DNA from: Cloeon dipterum
Taxonomy: Eukaryota > Arthropoda > Insecta > Ephemeroptera > Baetidae
DNA length: 64,000 nt
Assembly (NCBI RefSeq): GCF_949628265.1
Contig: NC_088787.1
Coordinates: 1,850,501 to 1,914,500 of the forward strand
Direction: 5' to 3'
The translations under genes were made by a program, and so were the position numbers. Under the pieces are notes generated by a model, which saw nothing but the letters and a program-made list of their open reading frames with translations, had not been told where the DNA came from and did not search any database. Below, one piece after another: positions 56,688-64,000 of the stretch; position 1 is the first letter of the stretch, and the number at the start of each line of letters is the position of its first letter.

Positions 56688-57376
56688 CTGACTTTTATTT
56701 GCGAATTATACAGTTTTAATTATAAATGAAATGATGATTATGCATGTAGACTCCGAAATTTTTAAGCAAATTTAATTCGCGATCTAATCACTATGGTTTT
56801 TACCTTTAAAATTACCAGGATAAGAGACTTTAATCCTACAATTTTAGGGTTTGGATCGGGGGAGTTTGCCAGAGAATCACAGCTTCATTACCGGTTGGAA
56901 AAGTTTATATCTCAATTCCAAACTACGAAGAGTAATTCAGATATCAAGTCCGTATACATTCAAAGCAAAATGACAATAGTAAGAAGATTAAAAATTAAGT
57001 ATTTTATTTTCAAATGTTAAGATTTTTTAAAATGTTACTTAGGAAATAAAAACATTGAGTGAAATTCCAAGTAATTTGATTTATTCATGCCAAAATAAAC
57101 CCTTACAAGTAATACACACCAGAATAGAGAAGCCACAAAAGAGTACAATTTGAATTAAGCCGTCTGGACAATTACTACCATTGAAAAAATCGTTTCTTGA
57201 CAATTCGTACTGCTTTGAATTCGCGATGCTCATAAAACTCTATTAGCTATATGCGCGAGTAAAGGCTTTAATTTGATAATGACTCAATATTTACAACTGG
57301 AGCAATTTCGTTGAAAAAAGGTTATATTGTAAACCTGCTCAGTTCCCAAGTGAAGAGGCTGCAAAGAACCTCAAGA

Positions 57377-58154
57377 TCATGAAGGCTGCATGAATAACCA
57401 AATAGCAGAATTTCCGATGTCCAACTCAGACAATTTGGCGTCCTCAAATTGGACATAAGGTGCGCTAACGACAAGCAAGTTGGGAAGTTTTTCGTAGAGC
57501 AGCGCAATATCCACAGAAGTGCCATCGCATCCAACCACCTTCAAGATTCTCAACTCCTTCAGAGCGCTCAAATGATCTATGAACGTATTTCGGATGAAAC
57601 CAGCATTGTTCAAACAATCTGCGAGGTCATCAAAGGCTACTATCAGCTGCCGGACGTTTGGAGCAGAAATTGTGACCACCCTGAGAACCTGTGGAGAATT
57701 CTTGTGATTAATCGGTCGTATCTTGCGGTTTATTTGTTGTTCTACCTCGATGAATTCGAGTGGAGAATCAACATTGCAACGTTCAAATGACATGAGATGA
57801 TGCAAATCAAGTTTTTTTGTCGCGGTGCTCATCAACACCAACGCAGTGTGCGTCATGCTGACTAAATCCCTCTTCAGTTTTGATTTCTTCACGACGTGTG
57901 CTCCTCTGCAGCTCCTGCAGCAGTTCATCCCTCAGCTCTGGCGCTGAAATTGAAAATAATTACGATAATTACCTGTTTTTGGAATTCGACGCAATGCCTA
58001 TATACTTACACAATTTGTTTTGGATGCATTTTCCTCTTTGAATATGCGTGAATGCATGCAAATTGGTCCGGATTGATTTCATCGCCCAGTCCTTGAACGA
58101 CTTTGATCGGTTCAACCACCAGATAATATTCTCTAGACGAGTTGCATCCTCCAT
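57377..58154 (-). pseudogene. LRR-K: truncated leucine-rich-repeat-like gene
   Basis: Exon 1 (58154-58010, MEDATRLENIIWWL) and the next exon (from 57943, SPELRDELLQELQ) match gene L. About 4 extra bases then shift the frame between EEIKT and the KLDLHHLMSFE stretch. The intron that L has after YEFNE is here 57 nt, a multiple of three, and has no stop, so it can be read through. The LRR-like part (SALKELRILKVVG, EKLPNLLVVSAP) runs to a TGA at about 57377, where gene L continues for some 300 more residues. No later exons follow. Probably a recent pseudogene; a shorter product from a downstream ATG is possible. Confidence 0.65.
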
Positions 58155-58971
58155 CCTGTGTCCAAGGGGAGCGATTTTATTTTGCAGAGTAAAATGAGTA
58201 AAATACACACGTGTTGAACTGGTTTCGGAGTAAACAAATGAAAATCACGACACCTTCTTTCTCATGGGGGTAAAGGACGGGCTCTGGTCGCCATGTTCCT
58301 TTCAGATTAAGCTGAAACTGGCCAGTTAAACATATTTGGGGGATTTTGCCACTCTTTTTTCGAATAAAAATATGGCTGCTCTTCCTATATCCTTAAAGAG
58401 CAGCGACATCAGATCCGCTTCATGGAGGGTGTCTGTGTTCACTGCAAAAATCACTAAACCCTAAATTAATGCGAGAATTGGACAGCAGATGGCGAAAATT
58501 TCAAAATTTGAAGCGCGGGAAAACATTTATTTGGCCACACACAGCTGTTTTAACTACACAATATTAATATGTCTTTATTTTATTTTGGTAACTGCACAGA
58601 TCACTTTTGGCCGCGGTAGAGGGTACGTATCGTCGAGGCGGCATAATTTTTGGTCGGCGGCGTCCTCGAACGAGAGCAGGGGGTCGAGTGCCTTAACCCG
58701 GGGGCCGCACGTGGCTCTCGCCATAGCCATAGCAGCGAGCAGCGCACCAGCCAGCCGATGTGACGTCATTTTCCAGACTGACCATTATTATTTGTTTTCC
58801 ACCGTATCAATGCAGACCAGCTTAGAAGCCGCGCGTGTGCTACCTGCTCTCTTCGGGTCTTGACACTGACCTTCCTCCTTGTGGAGAAATTGAAGCATTA
58901 TTCAATCAAACCACTTTTCTCATCACGCTTAGTCCGTTTTTAATCAGTCAGTTTCTCAATCTAATTGACCA
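58155..58971. other. Upstream region of LRR-K; no gene seen
   Basis: The 58375-58425 stretch (AAGAGCAGCGACATCAGATC, CTTCATGGA) resembles 62300-62350 upstream of LRR-L, so the promoter region was duplicated with the gene. A CpG-rich patch lies at 58610-58770. The open frames over it (both strands) have no match. Confidence 0.4.
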
Positions 58972-59397
58972 GTTGCATACACCCTTGGTTATTGAAGCGG
59001 CCAACAGATGGCGCAACCAGACTTTCTTAAAAAATTTTGTTTTAAGCGTTTTTAAGGCATTTCCGCTGCGATTTCAGACTCAATCTAGCTATATTGCATT
59101 CTTCAATTAATTTGCTATTTTTTGACGTGCTGAAAACCAAAATCGGTTCAGCCATTCCCCGTAGAAACGTTGGAAGATTTTATAATTAAAAAAAACAGTT
59201 TTTCACGATTCTACGGCGATTGGCTGAACCAATTTTGGTTTTCAGCATGTCAAAAAATAGCAAATTAATTGAAGTACACACAGTAGCTAGATTGAGTCTG
59301 AAATCGCAGCGGAAGTGCCTTAAAATCGAAAGTCTACGGTGGCGCCATCTGTTGGCGGCTTTGAACACTTATAGGGTTTATGCAACTGGTGAATTAA
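58972..59397. mobile_element. MITE-like palindromic element, family 1, complete copy
   Basis: About 425 bp. The left end AATTGACCAGTTGCAT pairs with the right end ATGCAACTGGTGAATT (one mismatch). The arms extend about 200 bp and include AGATGGCGC and GAAAACCAAAATCGGTTCAG. It defines the true ends of the family; the copies at 1763 and 14841 lack the left end. The centre is A/T-rich, with no ORF. Confidence 0.8.
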
Positions 59398-59436
59398 TTA
59401 AAAATAAATTTAATAATAAAATCCAAATTATTGCCT

Positions 59437-59690
59437 CTAAATGTATGACACCAAAAAATAGCATTTTTGGTAAGAAAATTTTAATTTGCTTAATTCTGGG
59501 AGAACTGCGGCTGCATTCTTCACCATTGCCGCAATTTCCTTCTTGACGTTACCAGGAGTAGAAAAACTCATTTCCCATTGGAGGGACTTCAAAGAGGAGA
59601 GGATCTTGTTTTCGATCAACAAATTCTTAACCTGCTGCAGATCCTGCAGATTGTGAAGGCTGGTAATCGGGATATGTGTACAATCTACTA
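59437..59690 (-). pseudogene. Orphan last-exon relic of an LRR-like gene
   Basis: Minus strand reads LQDLQQVKNLLIENKILSSL, a KSLQWEM segment, then KNAAAVLPELSKLKFSYQ, very like the last exon of gene M (LLDLQQVKYLMIQNKILGSL, KNAAAVLPELENLKLSY). It stops soon after and no other exons of that copy are nearby. It lies just past the MITE and 3' of gene L. Confidence 0.65.
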
Positions 59691-59940
59691 TTTCAAAGAA
59701 TAAATATCAGAATAATAATAAACATTAAAAATATTATATAGATAACGCGGCTCCTAATTTCCAAATAGGAATTGTCCGCTGTTTTCCAGAATCCTTCGTC
59801 GCAATTCAAAACTTATTCTTTTACGCTGATTTAGGCTTTTTAAGGGAAAAGCAATTAAACGAGTGCGTTTCCTTGCTAAGCATGATTCTATCTAAATCTA
59901 AAGGCTTTATTTGATAGCAGGGCTGCCAACTTGTGGAACA

Positions 59941-61641
59941 TTACAGAATATCACCAATTTGGATATACCTCACTTCTTCAAAAGTAAGGTCCAAATCCAA
60001 ATCGCACAAATCGGGAAAAACTGTGGAGGCATTCAACAAAATGTCTGCAATTTTGTGAGGAATGCCTTCTGGAATAAATGGGATAATCAACCGCCAGTGA
60101 AAGGAATTCAAAGACCTCAGGATTCTTTTTTCAGTGATCAAACTCTTCATATCCCGCAAATCATCAACGTTGAAATTTTTGCCGAATATGTATAGTTTTC
60201 TAAGATTTTGGGCGGATTGAAGGACGGTAGAGAGAAAGACTTCATCATTCAAGCTGTAATGATACAGATTATAAAAAATTTCAAATTATACCAAATCTTT
60301 ACTTACCCACTAACGCAATTCAAATTTAATTCCGTTAATTGACGGAAGGTTGTTCCTTTGCAGTTCTTTCCATCGACCTGAACAGACTTCAGATGCAGTG
60401 CTTTCAACCTGGGACACAGCTCTGAGATTCGGTTCAGTTGAATACTAGGAGATGGATTTGAATTCCCAATCAAAAAGAGCTTTCGCAAGTTTGACCCATA
60501 CTTGAGCAAAAAAGGGTCAATTGAATCTTCCGACGACCTCAAGTTGAGGGTCAGACCCTCGAGTGTGCTAGCATTCAGTGTTTCCATATCTTTGATCCAC
60601 GAATCGGAGGATCGGTTAGTCTAAAAGTTAATACTATTAGAAATAAACTGACGAAATGCAAAGACGTGCAAATTACCACCAGGTGCCGGACATTGGAGAG
60701 ATCAAAATTTGTAGATGTGTCCAATCCGCTGTCATAGTTAAAAAATTTTCGCGTTCTTGGGGATTGGTCGTCGTCAAGAAAGTCTTCCAAAGTGAGACCG
60801 TATTTCTTGACGTCATCGACGATGTCCAGATGCGGTAGAACTCTCCAAATTTGGTTTTTCGTGTACCACGATGCAGAGCATTCGAGAAGACGAAGATGTC
60901 CAAAAGTTTGAACGATTTCATCCTCAGTCATGTCATCATCGGCAAAGTAGTACACGCTAAGAGCCCGTAAATTGGACAGTTCTCTGCAAAACAGGGACAA
61001 GTCCTTCACATGATAAGTGTGTCCCTCTATCTTTACGATTCTCAATTCCTTTAGAGATTTTAGATGTCTCATTATCGTGTTTCGGAACACATCATTGGCG
61101 ACATATGTGCCGATCTCATTTGAGTTGATATTCAACTGCCGAATGCTTGGAGCAGCAATACAAACCATCATCAGAACCTGTAGCAAATTATTTTCAAGAG
61201 TCTGAATCAGGATGTTATTCCTTTTTTACCTCGTTGAATTCGTACACGGAATTTTGATCACGAGGATCACGAGGATAAAAAGACATGAGGACATCCAAAT
61301 CAAGTTTCTTTGTCCTGGTGTTCATCAAAGCCAACACAGACCGCTTGATGCTCATGAACTCTTCAACTGTTTTGATATTTCCAGGACGCTTTGTCCTGAG
61401 CAGCTCCTGCAGCACGACGTCCCTCATCTCTGGGGCTGAAACAGAAAACTCTTTTTATTCCTTTGTTCTTAATATTGCGAAATGCCATATGCTTACACAA
61501 TTTGGATTGGATGTAGTTAACTCCCTCTACTTCAATGTATCGAGACAAGTTCCTTATGACAGTTTCCATCGCCAAATCCTTCATTTTCTTTGATTTTTGC
61601 AACAGAAACTTGGATTTCTTTTTTAGTGCAGTGATATCCAT
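59941..61641 (-). CDS. LRR-L: leucine-rich-repeat-like protein
   Basis: Exons 61641-61497, 61435-61230, 61177-60677, 60620-60307 and 60253-59941 sum to 1479 nt, 492 aa, all in phase with GT/AG sites. The N-terminus is basic and helical (MDITALKKKSKFLLQKSKK), followed by SPEMRDVVLQELLR, which recalls the opening of F-box proteins though I cannot confirm an F-box. From about residue 120 on there are irregular leucine-rich repeats (LKSLKELRIVKI, LSNLRALSVYY, LCPRLKALHLKSV, LRQ/LTELNLN, AQNLRKLYIFG). No signal peptide or TM helix, so probably intracellular. Tandem with K, the orphan exon and M. An F-box/LRR adaptor is a guess. Confidence 0.78.
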
Positions 61642-62825
61642 TTCGTTTCCAATCTGTGGAGATTGATTTCATTTTATTTCTCTAAAACAGAAATATTTAT
61701 CAAAGGGATCGATTATTTGCACAAATTATAAGGTGCCAAATATGACTGCAGGTCACTATCATAGCCTGAATTTACTTCGCAATATTCAAAAATTGCTTTT
61801 ACTGACGAAATTGTTTGATATGGAAATGCAGACAACACTCCACGTGCGTGTTCTAAAAGATATTCTCAAATCGCTGGAAATTTGAATTGTTCCTGCAGTA
61901 GCGATTTCTTGGCAATTTCAACAAACGGAACACAAAATAGTTCCTAATATACGCAGGAGGTTGCTTTTCTCACCTTGATTTCGAGGATTTTTCTGAGAGA
62001 TGAACTGGTGCTTCTTTTGCTTCTCTTGCCAAATGGTTAGACGAAAACACATGTGTTTTGAAATGATGCCTCATAAAATTTGGTTATAATATCGATTTAA
62101 TTGCTGAAAATTATATCGATACTTTTTTAAAATTGCATACAACGCTGGTGGATTACGGCAACGCAAACTTGAAAGAAAATGGCAACGCTGGGCATAAGGC
62201 TTGCATTGTACAGTGTTTCAAAAAACATTGCCCTACCTGGCAATATTTTAAAATAATATACTCGATAAGTATCGATATTCCATAACATTTAACCATAACA
62301 GAGCAGTGAGATCAGCGCCACTTCATGGATTGTTTTCGTTGCCGAAACTACTCGATTTTCGTCATGAGCAGCTGATGACAAGATTCGCTTGAAATTCAAA
62401 TTTAGTTGTGACTGTCTTTTCTTCGACACCAAAATTTATATTTTCATTCCAAAATAACTAGCAATTAAACTGTAAATAAGAACAACAATTTTTTAAATTA
62501 AAAACCTTTTCTCATACACGTATTTATAATGTAATGTTATTAATTTAAATTGATTCATATGGCTAGATAGTTATTGCCGGTTATTGCAAATAAAAATTAT
62601 TCATATTTCATAATATCCTACCCTGCCGCAGATCATCGGAGTTATCTATAAAGAAAGCTTTAATGGAAAATAAAGCAAACAGTGAACTTTTGTCTTTTGA
62701 TCATATTTATTGCTACTAATTTTATCTGGTCCAGTAATCCTTATTGAATGACACATTTAATTCTAATCCCTCATTTCCATCTTCTTCTCATCGACACACT
62801 TGAATGTAAATTTTCAAAATTAGTT
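61642..62825. other. Intergenic region between LRR-L and LRR-M
   Basis: It contains the L upstream region. TATCGAT words at about 62090, 62128 and 62270-62285 resemble the DRE core-promoter motif of insects. 62300-62350 is shared with the region upstream of K. No coding sequence supported. Confidence 0.4.
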
Positions 62826-64000
62826 TCATTCAAAAGATTTCAATATCTCGAAAAGATTTGTGTCCTCTTTTATGGCTTCAAACAAGCCACGGTTTTCTAA
62901 AAACTTCGCAAAATATCTTGAAGGCGTTGATTCCGCAAAGCGCTTGGAACTGAAGATGCAATACTCGTAAGACAATTTTAAGTTTTCAAGCTCTGGGAGA
63001 ACCGCGGCCGCATTCTTCACTAATGCCGATATTCCCTTGTAGACTTGTTCTGATAAAGATGCTCTTATCTCCAATTGGAGAGACTTCAAGGAGCCAAGGA
63101 TCTTGTTTTGGATCATCAAATATTTCACCTGTTGCAGATCTAGGAGATTGTATTTGCAGGTGTCGATCTTCAATTTCTGCAGATTTTGAGCAGAAGCCAA
63201 AACGGTGGTAATGCACTCGTCAATACAACTGAAATGTTTTTAATTTATTTAATTAAAAACAAAACAAGTTATAATCCTACTCACCAATCTGTTTCTTTCC
63301 AAACTAATTCTTCCAAGTGGTCAAAATTGGCAGGTTGGGGGGAAATTCCTGTGACATTTACACTATACAGGCGGAGAACTTCCAACTTTGGACATAATTC
63401 AGAGACACGGTTGAGTTGAACACTTGGAAGATCAGATCCTTTAATGGAAAGGCATCGAAGGTTCGCTCCAAGTTTGAGCAAAATGTCATCAGCTGGCACT
63501 CGCATTAATTCGAGGTTCAGGGTCTCAAGTGTGATTGGCCCCTGCAGGGTCCTCTCAAACAAGTTCATCTTTTCTTCGGTACACATAAGCTGAATTTCAT
63601 AAGATTAATTCAATACAAAAAGATATTCAACAAATGATTAATTACCTCCAAGTGTCTGATGCTGGAGAAATCTGCATCCGCACAGACATATGAATTCCAA
63701 ATGTGACCTTCGAAATTGAGATATTTTCTCTGTCTTGCTTGGGGATTTTCGTCTTCAACAAAATCTTCCAAAACGATTCCGTTTCTTCTGACGTTCCGGA
63801 CAATGTCCAAATTAGGCAGAACCTTTAAAAACTGACGCTTTGTTTCCTCCTGCAAGAAACCATATTGAAACAGTGTCAAGTGTCCAAAAGAGTTTCTGAT
63901 TTTCTCGTCGGACATCCTGCATCTGTTAAAATCGACTTTCGTGCTGAGCACACGCAACTGGGGCAGTCGACTGCACAAGAGCGCAATGTCCACTTGAAGA
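62826..64000 (-). CDS. LRR-M: leucine-rich-repeat-like protein (5' part outside the window)
   Basis: Visible exons: 64000-63656 (continues beyond the window), 63589-63285 and 63228-62826, stop at 62826-62828. They match L exons 3-5 in position and phase. Repeats include LPQLRVLSTKV, VLPNLDIVRNVRRNG, LCPKLEVLRLYSV, AQNLQKLKIDT and KNAAAVLPELENLKLSY. The last exon is about 30 codons longer than in L, with a charged end (AIKEDTNLFEILKSFE). No defect is seen in the visible part. Confidence 0.75.

Noticed and set aside
58489..58863. 124-codon plus-strand frame over a CpG-rich patch
   Set aside because: No domain; open frames occur on both strands over the same GC-rich patch, so composition is the likely cause.

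Overview
The window is a stretch of AT-rich animal nuclear DNA, most likely from an insect. Its genes have many small exons with GT/AG introns, signal peptides and AATAAA signals, and it contains a large array of Yellow / major-royal-jelly-protein (MRJP) family genes, which in animals are best known from insects. It also keeps a UHRF1-like gene, a family Drosophila lacks. A non-dipteran insect fits; from memory a mayfly is possible, but the sequence does not prove it. All gene models below were assembled by hand from splice signals, reading phase and paralogue comparison.

Layout. (1) 1-13.5 kb: the 3' end of one modular EGF/FN3 cell-surface gene (EF1, +), a truncated Yellow-like relic, a complete EGF/FN3 gene (EF2, +, 18 coding exons, 1015 aa), and Yellow-like genes A and B (-). 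The first 1.76 kb is a second copy of about 7.16-8.88 kb. (2) 13.7-23.6 kb: two arms of a large inverted repeat enclosing a repeat-rich block and Yellow-like genes C and D, the only ones on the + strand. (3) 24-40.4 kb: Yellow-like E, F (pseudogene), G and H, all on the - strand, plus a relic. A 2.2-kb terminal-inverted-repeat element lies at 34.05-36.22 kb. (4) 40.7-51.3 kb: a third EGF/FN3 gene (EF3, +, 765 aa), then Yellow-like I and J (-). (5) 53.6-56.5 kb: a UHRF1-like gene that keeps the tudor, PHD and RING parts but has lost the SRA domain. (6) 57.4-64 kb: a cluster of leucine-rich-repeat-like genes and relics on the - strand.

The Yellow-like genes share one plan: exon 1 of about 107 codons with a signal peptide, exon 2 of about 191 codons, and exon 3 of about 151 nt. 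Then comes either an early stop (secreted form: B, C, D, G and the relic F) or a fourth exon coding a Ser/Thr/Pro-rich stalk, a transmembrane helix and a conserved cytoplasmic tail (E, H, I, J, with decayed traces elsewhere). Yellow/MRJP proteins are normally secreted, so this membrane-anchored subfamily is the most striking content. Most members share an upstream block and a 5'-UTR exon, which suggests co-expression. EGF/FN3 genes lie tail-to-tail with a Yellow-like gene in each of three copies (EF1/relic, EF2/A, EF3/I), so the pair has been duplicated as a cassette.
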